From Siderastrea siderea (taxonomy: Eukaryota; Cnidaria; Anthozoa; Scleractinia; Rhizangiidae): a stretch of DNA of 64,000 bases. A program made the position numbers and the translations under genes. Each line of letters begins with the position of its first letter. Positions within the stretch are counted from its first letter, which is position 1. Below, one piece after another: positions 1-10,704 of the stretch. Under the pieces are notes generated by a model. That model saw only the letters and a program-made list of their open reading frames with translations, made no database searches and was not told the DNA's origin. The stretch covers positions 10,902,579-10,966,578 of the forward strand of contig OZ034971.1 in NCBI GenBank assembly GCA_964030785.1. The letters are read 5' to 3'.

Positions 1-827
1 CGTTTTTTTAGGCTAGAAGACTCCGTGAACTTGATTATAGATAATATTTCAGTTCCGATTGCAACTGAACGGTCACTGTTTTTACAAGTTCTTAAATTAG
101 AGAAAACCCAGCTTCTAGCATAGCTCTTTTACGAGGACTTGTCCCCTCCCTCTTCCGAAGTCACTTTATCGCCCTCAGAATTTGTCCTCTCTGCCTTGCA
201 CCTAACGTCAGTGAAGGTCCCGTTTTCCCATATTTCTTAGACTCCTTGTTTCTAGGGACGACTTCTGTCGTCAGCCACTACACCCTTTCCCTAGAAACAC
301 GGCACATTAGAACTTTTCTCCGTATTCGCAAACCCTGAATTTGACAAAGTAAACATGTGCTGGGGTCACGCTATCAACCCAAATTTGAATACCAGTGGAG
401 TTTACACTTTGCTCTTTTTTCCCTTCCTTTTCTGGTATGATTATTTTCAGGAAACACGTCCATCGCAACGTACAGGCCCCGTTATATTCAAAGCGAAAGA
501 AAAACTAATACTTTCCTTTAATTGCATTAAATCAACGGTAATAGAAATATTGCCGCATTGCTGAGTACGTCACGGCCTTCGCGCCGTTTGTGACCGGACT
601 ACAAACTAACGACCCTTATCTGTCAACACCTCTTCAAATTTCTGCTTCTTGACACACTACCAGACAAAAATAGTTGGGACACTTAAACTGAATGCTATTT
701 TTTTCCTTTTCGTGCTCCCCTTCTCCCTCTCAATGTTGTTAACCGCAGTTTAGTCACCATATCTTGTATGCCAACATTGAGGGGGCAAGCAGACGGGAAA
801 GTGTCCCAACAATTCCGACTGGTAGTG
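1..827. other. Left flank outside the duplicated array
   Basis: This stretch has no counterpart upstream of U4: similarity between the two long blocks begins at about 828. I see no convincing coding exon, RNA gene or element with clear ends. The short open frames have no recognisable motif and are taken as chance. Confidence 0.5.
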
Positions 828-960
828 TAGCTTGTTTTGGGATTAAAGGCGTGTCTAATTTAACTGGGATTTACCAGTATCGATTTCTTCTCAAAGAAGC
901 CAGAGAGGCACATAGATTTTACTTTAAACAGATTACAGACTTTATCTGTAAGAAAAGGTT

Positions 961-1200
961 TTAGACACATAAGGAGTTGCGAGCGATGCCATCGACCTTG
1001 TTTGTTTCTAGAATGTACTCAACTGAGCTAGAAGCATCAGAGGACGAGAATATTATGATATCAAAATACGTTTTGTCCTGCATGGTCGCCTTGAGGAAGA
1101 CACTCAGATTCTTGCTGAAAAGGCCTTCAATGAAGCTATCAACCTGAAGTGACACCTCCTTGAGCGTTGCAGCCGCCACAAAAGACCAAATATTTGGATT
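961..1200 (-). pseudogene. Possible exon remnant, unknown protein
   Basis: On the minus strand an open frame of about 78 codons runs from near 1200 to a TAA at 961-963. It has no in-frame ATG; the only possible first codon near its upstream end is GTG. An acceptor-like AG lies just before it, so it could be an internal or terminal exon. The product looks protein-like, with an acidic and hydrophobic mix and the segment YFDIIIFSSSDA, but I do not recognise a family. The copy at 45810-46050 differs by three amino-acid changes and two silent ones, which is no sign of purifying selection. It is probably a relic or a chance frame. Confidence 0.25.
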
Positions 1201-1307
1201 CCACAGCTACCTATACTAGTAAGCAGATAGTGTGCCGATGGGTACCCCTGTGGGATCTCCCATGGACATTATATGTTTAGGTAATTATAAAATGCTCTAG
1301 AAATATA

Positions 1308-1531
1308 TGCAGACCATCGTAGTGACGATATTTCAACTTAAGCAGTTGAAAGAAGAAACTGAAAAAATTCAGGCTTGAACGGGAATCGAACTCATGACCT
1401 CTGCGATACCGGTGCAGGTACCGGTGTGATACCACAGAGGTCATGGGTTCGATTCCCGTTCAAGCCTGAATTTTTTCAGTTTCTTCTTTCAACTACTTAA
1501 GTTGAAATATCGTCACTGCAATGGTCTACAC
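1308..1531. repeat. Long palindrome built from two tRNA-like 3' halves
   Basis: Two arms of about 100 bases are near-perfect inverted copies around a centre at about 1417-1425. Each arm contains a tRNA-like 3' half: a TTCGATTCCCGT box-B-like core, an acceptor-like strand (CAAGCC) and a T-rich tail (GAATTTTTTCAG). The arms resemble the 3' half of the tRNA-like sequence at 13247-13317. The structure recurs at 46157-46380. As RNA or single strand it would form one very long hairpin. It looks like a foldback derived from a tRNA-related SINE. Confidence 0.75.
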
Positions 1532-1750
1532 ATACTTCTATCTTTAACCCGCAGTTCAAATATATGATCATTTTATATATTAACATTCATAAAATGCTCT
1601 CTAGACTACAAAAGAAAAGTCACTCTAGCCTTAATTATCTAAGAAAAGGAAAAAGCTACCAGGTATATAGAAACCCACCACTGAACACTGGTCTTACCTG
1701 AGGGATATAGTGGATTTGTTTTACAGAAAAGATCACAACTTACCCGGGCT

Positions 1751-1852
1751 ACAATTGTAATTGTAATTGTACAATTGTAATTGTAATTGTAATTGTAATT
1801 GTAATTGTAATTGTAATTGTAATTGTAATTGTAATTGTAATTGTAATTGTAG
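1751..1852. repeat. (AATTGT)n microsatellite
   Basis: About sixteen hexamer units of AATTGT with one irregular unit near 1770. The copy at 46601-46710 differs in unit number and has its own variant unit. The Asn-Cys open frame across it is an artefact of the repeat. Confidence 0.95.
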
Positions 1853-2982
1853 AATGTTTAACCGAACGTACCGTCTGTGGTCACCACGGAAATATTTCTC
1901 TGACGAGACTGACTATCCTGAAAGAGCGACCATTCTCTTATGTAAAATACTCCACGAACTTTGTCTAATTCACCATCGCGTGTTTCTTCAGTGTTTCGAG
2001 AACAACAGATCGACATGATACTCAGACACACCCTAAAGGTTAAAGAAAAAACATGAAAACGCTTCATCACAACAGCGGACATCGTTCGTAGAAAAAGGCC
2101 TTGTTCAGCATGGAATTTTATCAGTTCACGCTGGTCGAAAAATTGTCATGAGGTCAAAATTAATAACAAGATTTTAAACGACAAATATTCAATTAACAAT
2201 GCGCTGCTTATAAATTTTAAGGTGACCTGTATTTTCTGGGTTATGACTGCTTCGCGGTCCCAAGACTTGACGGTCCGTATTGCACAACCGGTGACTTATT
2301 GGCAAACAGTTTACAGAAAAAGCACCGTAAAACGCAATCTTTCTGAAAAACTCAAGAAAGTAATTCCATCGGAACAAAAGTTATTAATTCAAGACAACAA
2401 AAAATAAACAAGTTCATGGTAATCAAATGTAAATAGATTAAACGTAAAACGATTAAACGACCTTCTGACATGCGTTTTGAGCCTGGCAACTGCTTAGTTT
2501 TGAAAACGTCTCAATGTTGTTTTATGTTAGTTTCATTTCACTGAAACGGGTACGTTCGAACCTTTCAGTAGCTTAATCAGAGCGTATAATTGTTAACATC
2601 GAATAACCACGTTGTCAGTGTAAAGGTTGACATATAGATATGCCCATACGTAGTAAGATAAAAACAATAATTTAAACTTTGTTCATTAATGTAAATAAAT
2701 TATGCGCTAGACATACCTAGAAACCTCAAGCGATCTTCTGTAAAATACAATCTAGCTCAATACCCGGAACCAGGGATCATTTCCAAAAAATTACTCCTCC
2801 CTCCACCAAATTAAAACCTGTCAAAAATTTCGAACTTTTAAGACTTTTCATTTACAGATAATCTCAAATAGGTCTTTCTCTCGGAGAAAAATATTTACTC
2901 TGGATCTAAGGGCCCGTTACAACGACCGTAAAAATGTTTGAGCAAACGTTTGTTTATCTGCCCATGTAAATCACTTTGATAA
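1853..2982. other. Upstream region of U1, nothing recognised
   Basis: Non-coding in appearance and shared with U4 (46711-47823) apart from a small deletion in U4 near 47180. No element ends, RNA genes or coding exons could be supported. A short 'aaacgttt...ttatctg' stretch just before the promoter block is also seen upstream of U2 and U3. Confidence 0.5.
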
Positions 2983-3118
2983 ACAGCGATTGGTGCATTC
3001 TGAATGACGGGTAAAACGTCATTTAAGAGTCGGCGACCTTCTATGTCTTCAAAGAGAGATACTGTTCCAAAGAAGCGACCCTATTTCATACCCAAGGTAA
3101 CCACATTGCACTAACAAG
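2983..3118 (+). promoter_or_regulatory. Conserved promoter-proximal block and 5' UTR of U1
   Basis: Bases 2983-3033 are shared by all four units (26637, 37716, 47824), although much of the surrounding non-coding DNA of the two unit pairs has diverged. The block holds an inverted CCAAT box (GCGATTGG), a CRE-like AACGTCA and an AT-rich ATTTAAGAG that could serve as a weak TATA. The ATG lies about 85 bases further on, in a shared context ACAAGATGGCG that resembles a YY1 site. Function is inferred from conservation and position only. Confidence 0.55.
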
Positions 3119-3452
3119 ATGGCGTCGAAAGGTGGCGTTGTTTTCGCTTTTCGTCATGTTAAAGGCCCTCCAAGCCGTGGGCCAAATAGCTCGTTTTCAA
3201 TAAGGCGAATTTTAGATCTCCCTGAAGAAAATGTAGAAGAGTGTGCCTCATCTTCAAGTAACAGTTCACCAGCCGAGAATTGCAGTGTTTCATTTTCCTT
3301 TATCCCTCGAGCGGTTCTTCCCATGGTACACCATTATGGTGATAATGTACCATGCAGCGGACTCAGAGATTGGCAGGAATTCGGTCTCAAACCTTATACA
3401 TATGATTGGGGTTATGGACCGTTTCCTTTTAGTGACCAAGGATTTCCATTAG
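3119..3452 (+). CDS. U1 homeobox gene, exon 1 (EH1 domain)
   Basis: First coding exon of a predicted 248-residue homeodomain protein. The ATG at 3119 is chosen because the same ATG context occurs in all four units. The exon has 111 codons plus one base and ends at a clear donor, AG|GTAAGC at 3453 (phase 1). Residues 26-32 are FSIRRIL, an EH1 motif of the kind that binds Groucho/TLE corepressors, followed by DLPEE. A Ser-rich stretch and an aromatic-rich end (YDWGYGPFPF) follow. The protein is predicted to be a nuclear repressor. The open frame runs on past the donor, but the splice phase fits exon 2 exactly (g|ag gives Glu), so the intron is preferred. U1 carries several changes not seen in the other units, for example Arg at residue 20. 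Confidence 0.85.
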
Positions 3453-4801
3453 GTAAGCCGAATCACGTTGTTGATTTTGACGTCCATGTTATACCTTCTG
3501 CAGAAAGACAACGCAACGTGCAATTCAGTTTTCTCGCGATGTTCCTTGAGTCTAGGGTAAACTGATTATTACTAGTTTCACGCTTCGGTTGATTTACAAA
3601 CCGTTAAAAAACAAAACGGGATTTTTAAAAGCAATTTCATCGGAGGCAGTAACAGGTCCATTGACAAAACTGATTTGACCACGCGCCTTTTTTGCTTGAA
3701 TCACCAAAGACTTTCAAACTTATACGCAAATCAACATTCTTTTAGTGATTGTTTACGGCAGAAGATTGAAAATTTCAAGGGGAACGAAATTTCTTCGAAA
3801 ATGTATTTATTTATTTTTAAAAAGTTATAGAGATCTTTCGCATGGGACAAAATTATGCAACAGAGTAAGAATTTGCCGAAGACAAATTTCGTCCACAGAA
3901 ACTGAGATTGGTGTCGCTGTATTTGAGGGTCGATGAGAAGTCTGACCTGCCACTTTCAGTGTTAAATCTTTGTTTTTTTTTAGTAGGTTATGGCTGTTTA
4001 AAGACAACCCAATTTTTAAATCTCTTATCAGTTCTACCGTGTGCATGCTCTTTGACCGTAATGCTATTTGTACTTGTCCAGCTCTTATATTATAGTAAAA
4101 GTTGCTCTTTTATAAAAATTGCAATTATCAGTACTGAAATAGGTGCTCAGTTACTCATCATTCACCTGAAAACGCTTCCATTTACATTCAACAATGACCT
4201 AAGGAAACATTGTTGAATTTGTAATTTGAATTTGAGACAGAAGTGTGACAGTTCACAGGCCTGCATGTTTAACTCTTGAAAAAATATATATATACTATCC
4301 AGCTTCCTGCAACGTTTTGTAGTCTCATCTCTAAAGGATCGATAGATTGCCCATAACAATAATTTTTTAGACTGAGCTTTTGTAACTACGTATTTTATTT
4401 ACCACACTGCAAACTTGAGCTCTTAATTTAACTAGCTTGATCTTCTTAGAAAGATCGAACGTGACTCTGCTTGCAAATTATTTTAATTTAACTGGACTCC
4501 AATATATCGATTTATTCTTACAGACGACCAATGCTAGAGTAGCTTTATTTTAACGTTTTGTTATTGTAGCTCATTACTTGTTCATTCGTGGCATACAGTT
4601 TTGAGAACTTATTTTTCTTACTTATGTACTTCAACAACAGCCTACATAAAATTTAGGCGACCTCACGTGTGTCTCCCTTGTTTGGCCTCGGTTTAACTTG
4701 CCTTGCAATGAGAAAATACCCCAGGACTTTCCATTCACTTTCTGCTAAGGTCTGATGAAATTATTTCTTTCTTTTCTTGCTATTATTGCTTCTTGACTTA
4801 G
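3453..4801 (+). other. U1 intron
   Basis: The intron of 1349 bases starts GTAAGC and ends in a pyrimidine-rich tract and TTAG at 4798-4801. It holds no gene. It lacks the TIR element found in the U2 and U3 introns, giving an empty site near 4310-4325. The 2.05 kb tandem duplication that copied exon 2 starts inside it at about 4094. Confidence 0.75.
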
Positions 4802-5214
4802 AGATCTTTCAAAAGAAGAGAAGACGTCCCATGCGAAAGAAGAAGCAGCGTCCATTGTTTTCACCACAGCAAATTCAAACCATGGAAAAAGAATTCGCCA
4901 AACAGCGGTACGTTACGGAGGGCAGGCGAGCTCAGCTGGCTTTAGAGATAAACCTTACTGAAACCCAAGTCAAAACCTGGTTCCAAAATCGACGAACAAA
5001 GTGGAAAAAGGAAACAAACAATGAAGCAAATACGGCCTCAAGGCGCTGCTCCCAGGGAGAAATGGAACATGTTTTCCTCGCATTACAGAACACGCTTAGT
5101 CTTTTTAACCAGAACATATGCGTTGATTCACGTGTTATTCCGTTGGGAGTGTTGCCACAGTATTGTGCTGAACCTTTGGTCCCTACTATCGGCTTTAAAG
5201 GGTCGTTTGTGTGA
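4802..5214 (+). CDS. U1 homeobox gene, exon 2a (homeodomain)
   Basis: Terminal exon carrying the DNA-binding domain. It starts after TTAG at 4801 and stops at TGA 5212-5214; joined to exon 1 it gives 747 bases including the stop. A basic lead (KKRRRPMR) precedes the homeodomain at 4837-5016: R5, F8, M16 (usually Leu), F20, Y25, R31, L40 and helix 3 with QVKTWFQNRR then TKWKKE. Gln50 predicts a TAAT-type core site. Thr47 is typical of Tlx, BarH and Hhex groups within the ANTP/NK-like class, but the rest is too divergent for me to name an orthologue. A tail of about 60 residues follows, with no known motif. Splicing to this exon ends the protein, so exon 2b would be skipped. Confidence 0.9.
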
Positions 5215-5540
5215 TAGCTTGCAGATGAGTACAAACACGATTTTGTTTGCCGTATTTAGTCGTACACTTAGCATGTTAAGGAAATTGTGTTAGTAGTACG
5301 TTGACGTTCCTGATATGGACAGTAGATTGACATAAGAAATATGTACAAGTTTAGAATCTTAAGCTTTTTTGCAGGTCAGTTTTGTATATTATCAACTCTA
5401 CCCATACTTCATATTTATCACAGAGGTTGGTACAATTTATCGCCTAGGTCAGAATTCAATTCAATGTATCCAATCCGTTTTAAAACTTCCACCCTAGTAC
5501 CGTGCTTAACATTGCCACGGGAAACAGTTTATATTTATCG

Positions 5541-5605
5541 GCCTTCTACACTGAAAATATGTTTCCTACTATCGACTTTAAGGGTTCGTCTGTTGCATGA
5601 TGCCC
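5541..5605 (+). pseudogene. Decayed fragment of the homeobox tail (oldest relic)
   Basis: The sequence 'gtttcctactatcgacttta' and its flanks match the last codons of exon 2 ('ccctactatcggctttaaag', 5183-5202) and end in an equivalent stop. Copies lie at about 7624-7688 in the second tandem unit and about 50405-50470 in U4. Confidence 0.6.
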
Positions 5606-5616
5606 TTGAACAACCC

Positions 5617-5862
5617 TGATTCCCTGAAAATTGACGAACAAAGGCGAGTGGAAAAAGGAAACAATAGATAAATTGAGTACTACCTCAAGGCGCTCCCAAA
5701 GGTATAAATAAAACATGTTTTGCTTGCAATACAGGGCAAACTAAGTCCTTTTTACCGAAAGATAGGCGTTATTCACGCGTTGATCCGTTATCAGTTTTTT
5801 CACGATATTGTGCTGAACCTACGTTTCCTACTGTCGACTTTAAAGGTTGGTTTACTGCATAG
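5617..5862 (+). pseudogene. Relic of exon 2: helix 3 end plus tail
   Basis: From 'gattccctgaaaattgacga' onward this aligns with exon 2 from Trp48-Phe49 of the homeodomain to the stop. Recognisable landmarks are 'gacgaacaaag', 'tggaaaaaggaaacaa', 'cctcaaggcgctccca', 'acatgtttt', 'cctacgtttcctact' and a final TAG. It has a 4 base insertion after 'acaaag', in-frame stops and no helix 1 or 2, so it cannot code. It shows that part of the homeodomain exon was duplicated downstream long before the present units formed. An AATAAA lies inside it at about 5706 and might serve as a poly(A) signal for exon 2a transcripts. Confidence 0.75.
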
Positions 5863-6884
5863 ATCAGTTCCTCTTGAAACCAAAACACTGTAGTTGTATG
5901 TTGTATTTAGTGGTACACGTGTACCAAGAACACACAGAGTTTCATTTTCGGTCTCTCTTATTCAGTAGATTGATACTAGGGAAATGCAAAAGTTTAGATA
6001 TTTAGTTCTGAAGGTTTGTATATTATCAAGTATACCCAGTACTTCATATTTATCACTAAGGTTCGTACAAGCTTTTTTGGCCGGAAATCAGAAATTTAAT
6101 CCAATACAACCAAACCGTTTGTATTATTTTTTAAAAGCTCGTAAAAGTTGCTCTTTTATAAAAATTGCAATTATCAGTACTCAAATAGGTGCTCAGTTAC
6201 TCATCATTCACCTGAAAACGCTTCCATTTACATTCAACAATGACCTAAGGAAACATTGTTGAATTTGTAATTTGAATTTGAGACAGAAGTGTAACAGTTC
6301 ACAGGCCTGCAAGTTTAACTCTTGAAAAAATATATGTACATACTATACTCATAAAAAGATAAAAACAAAAATATACTATCCAGCTTCCTGCAATGTTTTG
6401 TAGTCTCATTTCTAAAGGATCGATAGATTGCCCATAACAATAATTTTTTAGACTGAGCTTTTGTAACTACGTATTTTATTTACCACACTGCAAACTTGAG
6501 CTCTTAATTTAACTAGCTTGATCTTCTTAGAAAGATCGAACGTGACTCTGCTTGCAAATTATTTTAATTTAACTGGACTCCAATATATCGATTTGTTCTT
6601 ACAGACGACCAATGCTAGAGTAGCTTTATCAGTTAACGTCTTGTTATTGTAGCTCATTACTTGTTCATTTGTGGCATACAATTTTGAGAACTTATTTTTC
6701 TTACTTATGTACTTCAACAACAGCCTACATAAAATTTGGGCGACCTCACGTGTGTCTCCCTTGTTTGGCCTCGGTTTAACTTGCCATGCAATGAGAAAAT
6801 ACCCCAGGACTTTCCATTCACTTTCTGCTAAGGTCTGATGAAATTATTTCTTTCTTTTCTTGCTATTATTGCTTCTTGACTTAG

Positions 6885-7297
6885 AGATCTTTCAAAAGAA
6901 GAGAAGACGTCCCATGCGAAAGAAGAAGCAGCGTCCATTGTTTTCACCACAGCAAATTCAAACCATGGAAAAAGAATTCGCCAAACAGCGGTACGTTACG
7001 GAGGGCAGGCGAGCTCAGCTGGCTTTAGAGATAAACCTTACTGAAACCCAAGTCAAAACCTGGTTCCAAAATCGACGAACAAAGTGGAAAAAGGAAACAA
7101 ACAATGAAGCAAATACGGCCTCAAGGCGCTGCTCCCAGGGAGAAATGGAACATGTTTTCCTCGCATTACAGAACACGCTTAGTCTTTTTAACCAGAACAT
7201 ATGCGTTGATTCACGTGTTATTCCGTTGGGAGTGTTGCCACAGTATTGTGTTGAACCTTTGGTCCCTACTATCGGCTTTAAAGGGTCGTTTGTGTGA
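6885..7297 (+). CDS. U1 second homeodomain exon (2b)
   Basis: A 413-base exon identical to exon 2a except for one base, which changes Ala to Val in the tail (CAEP to CVEP). The acceptor (CTTAG before 6885), pyrimidine tract, reading phase and stop are all intact. It has no exon 1 of its own. It could be used only by skipping exon 2a or by a transcript starting within the duplicated intron. U4 exon 2 also has the Val, so 2b may be the older version. Whether it is expressed cannot be told from sequence. Confidence 0.75.
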
Positions 7298-7699
7298 TAG
7301 CTTGCAGATGAGTACAAACACGATTTTGTTTGCTGTATTTAGTCGTACACTTAGCACGTTAAGGAAATTGTGTTAGAAGTACGTTGACGTTCCTGATATG
7401 GACAGTAGATTGACATAAGAAATATGTACAAGTTTAGAATCTTAAGCTTTTTTGCAGGTCAGTTTTGTATATTATCAACTCTACCCATACTTCATATTTA
7501 TCACAGAGGTTGGTACAATTTATCGCCTAGGTCAGAATTCAATTCAATGTATCCAATCCGTTTTAAAACTTCCACCCTAGTACCGTGCTTAACATTGCCA
7601 CGGGAAACAGTTTATATTTATCGGCCTTCTACACTGAAAATATGTTTCCTACTATCGACTTTAAGGGTTCGTCTGTTGCATGATGCCCTTGAACAACCC

Positions 7700-7945
7700 T
7701 GATTCCCTGAAAATTGACGAACAAAGGCGAGTGGAAAAAGGAAACAATAGATAAATTGAGTACTACCTCAAGGCGCTCCCAAAGGTATAAATAAAACATG
7801 TTTTGCTTGCAATACAGGGCACACTAAGTCCTTTTTACCGAAAGATAGGCGTTATTCACGCGTTGATCCGTTATCAGTTTTTTCACGATATTGTGCTGAA
7901 CCTACGTTTCCTACTGTCGACTTTAAAGGTTGGTTTACTGCATAG
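7700..7945 (+). pseudogene. Relic of exon 2, second tandem copy
   Basis: Same decayed helix-3-plus-tail fragment as 5617-5862, copied with the 2.08 kb tandem duplication. It differs by single bases such as 'gggcacac' for 'gggcaaac'. Non-coding. Confidence 0.7.
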
Positions 7946-8223
7946 ATCAGTTCCTCTTGAAACCAAAACACTGTAGTTGTATGTTGTATTTAGTGGTACA
8001 CGTGTACCAAGAACAAGATGTTTCAGAATTTCATTTTCAGTCTCTCTTATTCAGTAGATTGATACTAGGGAAATGCAAAAGTTTAGATCTTTAGTTCTGA
8101 AGGAGTTGTATATTATCAAGTATCCCCAGTACTTCGTATTTATCACTGAGACTCGTCCAAGTTTATTGGGCTGGAAATCAGAAATTCAATCCAATACAAC
8201 CAAACCGTTTGTATTATTTTTTA

Positions 8224-8760
8224 GTCGAATTCATACTTATTGCTAAGTATGTGTTAAAGGGTTAACAGTTTATATTTCTCCCTTCTGTACAGAGTTTAGA
8301 CAGCCTCAAACAGGATTTCTTCTCAACCGACATGAGATGTTAGCACGTCTTTGAGCAATCCCTTGCTGCTTGGAATCTAGCAAGTTATTGATTTTTACCT
8401 TATATGACAAGGTCTGTTTTGTGATAGTCGCTTTCTGTTTTCAACCCGCAAACCTTACGACGAGGAAAAACTATTATTAGGTAGCATTCGCACCTATTTC
8501 ACATCTGCCATTTTTAATTGTATAATAAATTTTTAATTGTTATAGTCAACAGAGGAAGTTTGCTACCCAGATAATCAGCTTCGTTATGGTGCAAATTAAG
8601 CGCAAGAAAAGATGGTTAAACGAGTGTCAAGTGCTTCCAAAATGTATTAAATTCTTATGGTATCTTAGGAAGGAGTCCAGTATACTAGTTTAGCAACTAT
8701 CATTATGCAGCGTAACTTGGAAACATAAAGCAGGATCTAAGCTTTAAAAAAAAACAAGAT
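8224..8760. other. U1 downstream region shared with all units
   Basis: No gene seen. Weak but clear similarity to U2 (about 31290-31800) and U3 (about 40240-40740), for example a 'cttctgtacag' stretch followed by 'cacctatttcaca' and later 'agcaggatctaag'. It marks the end of the oldest common unit before the block specific to U1 and U4. Confidence 0.5.
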
Positions 8761-10425
8761 TTGGAGGAAATATCTGACGTTTTCAAATCATCATTCACAT
8801 TTTCATTTAACCTGAGCTTGAGTTCTGTTCTTTAACTTTACCCAAATCAACAATGATTGCCCGGCTGGGTGTTTGACTTTCAAACTCCGTTACTTGCAAC
8901 AGCTACGTATTGTTCGGCTTCCTCATTGCATTAAATTCTGGAACAAAGCCAGCAATACAACTGGGCGGAATGTGTTTCCGTAGAGATAATTAACTTTTTG
9001 TTTTTTTATTCAGACAAATAGTTTTCTTCTTCATCATCACACGGAAAAGATTGTTTTCAAAGCATGTGCTTTCTGTTTACATAAGAACATATCGTAATTG
9101 GAAAGGTTTATTCCTGAGGATTTGAATTTCGATGCACGTGTGTATCATTTATTGGAAGTGTGGCGTGCTTCAGTTCTCGTCTAGGAACTCTTTTTCGCCT
9201 TATTAAAATCATTTCTACATTACTTTATCCATATTCTATTGAGAGAGTATTTTGCGAGTAGGTATCACCATACCGAGACGATGAGTTAAAGATTTTAAAA
9301 GATTTTAATAAAAACCCAGCACCTCAAAATTTACTCTGTGACGACATCCTACCTTAGAATTTTGGTTCAGTTAAAATGGTGTCAACGCCAAGACGATAAG
9401 GAGCTCCATAGTAGCCTTTTTCATAGTTACAAGTTATTTTGATTAATTTGTTATCTTACCGTGCATTTACCCTGTGTTAGATTACAGAAGGATAAACTTC
9501 ATATCAATTTATAGTCATGTTTTAACAAGTTGATATAAATATTCAGTTTACCACGTTTGTGATTTTATGGGACAATTCTATGGTTTATGGTGATCATTGG
9601 CAAACATTCGCTGTGTAATAAATAGGAGAATGCTGCTCGAAGGAGGTAAATCAAAAAGAGACAAAAATGGCGGAACTGACATGAGAGGCAGGAGCCCATT
9701 ATGAACTCCTGGTTTCGCGGTCAATTTGCCACCCGACAGATAATAGACCACCCACTCACTATGGACACAGTATGATAATGGGTGTTGATGTTCATGCATG
9801 CACTCATGCACAGTAGTTTCCGGGTGACTCACGCAACAAGAAGGTTCCTGAAAACGCTCAAATCACGGTATTAATATTCACTAAACTGAAGTTCAATGTA
9901 AGCCAAAATCCCATGGCTTTGTTGTACTTTTAGCAGTCCCCTCCTCCGTCCCCCCCCCGCCTCCTCCGTCCCCCCCCCGCCTCCTCGACCCCACCAAGAT
10001 GGATTCAGAACTGCGAAAATGGTCTTTTACAAAGATATTTCCCAACTTTGTTACAACAGTGAGGAAATGAAACACGAACAATTAATTCTTTACCTTACCT
10101 TTATTTTTTATTAAACTTCCCTGTTTACAATCATAGTTAAAAGCGTTTACTGGATAAGCAAACCAACAGCTATTTTCGTAAGACAAGAATACTTTCTACA
10201 GCACAGCACAAAAACTGAAACAACCATAACACAAATTAGTTCTTCCCCTATCAAGCGGTTACTGTGTTCGTTCTACTTTAGCGGTTGTCATATTTAAATC
10301 ATGCCACCCTCGCACGGTTACAAAATTTTCCTGTTGAGCTGGCCTCAATGCTGACGAGAAATGACAAAAAATAACTATACCGCGAATCACCAGGGCTACT
10401 GTAAATTGTTCCTGACCGGCAGGGA

Positions 10426-10704
10426 CACAGGGTCCAGAGGAGCGAAGTTCGAGCAGAACGTTAAGTTTTCCTTGCGAAAGATAACCGACATAATTTGCTG
10501 CGAATTTGCGTTACTCGTGTTACCTATATTTTTACCGCAGGTCATATTACTGTGGGCTCTTAGGATCACTGAGAAAAAAGCCGTTCAAATTGAATTCACA
10601 AATTTGGGCAAATTTATTGATCAAATGACGTGGTTATGTATTTTATAAAGTAAGATGTACGAAGAATAATTCTTGCGTACAAATTTAACTCCTCTGGACC
10701 CTGT
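10426..10704. mobile_element. hAT-like non-autonomous TIR element, U1 only
   Basis: An insertion of 279 bases absent from U4, where the site reads 'ccggcaggggactgg' (about 53333-53347). The ends are inverted repeats (ACAGGGTCCAGAGGAG and its complement). It is flanked by an exact 8 base duplication GGCAGGGA at 10418-10425 and 10705-10712. An 8 bp target duplication and CAGGG-like ends are typical of hAT transposons. The open frame at 10361-10648 crosses both the flank and the element and is chance. Confidence 0.85.

Larger units (their letters stand above)
4094..8223 (+). repeat. Tandem duplication of the exon 2 region in U1
   Basis: Bases 4094-6140 and 6141-8223 are near-identical direct copies, each holding the 3' part of the intron, a full homeodomain exon and its decayed downstream repeats. 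The offset between the two exons is 2083. The junction lies at about 6131-6141, where 'tattattttttaaaagctc' meets 'gtaaaagttgctc'. U4 has a single copy, so the event is private to U1 or was lost in U4. The second copy and U4 share a 36 bp stretch around 6330-6370 that the first copy lacks. Confidence 0.93.

Noticed and set aside
1767..2018. Plus-strand frame with an Asn-Cys repeat
   Set aside because: It is the translation of the AATTGT microsatellite.
4932..5234. Minus-strand 100-codon frame opposite exon 2a (also 7015-7317 and 49800-50102)
   Set aside because: It overlaps the homeodomain coding exon in antisense; the strong homeodomain explains the conservation.
9578..9832. Minus-strand 84-codon frame conserved at 52511-52765
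   Set aside because: Conservation is explained by the recent A/B duplication; there is no recognised motif, splice context or codon pattern.
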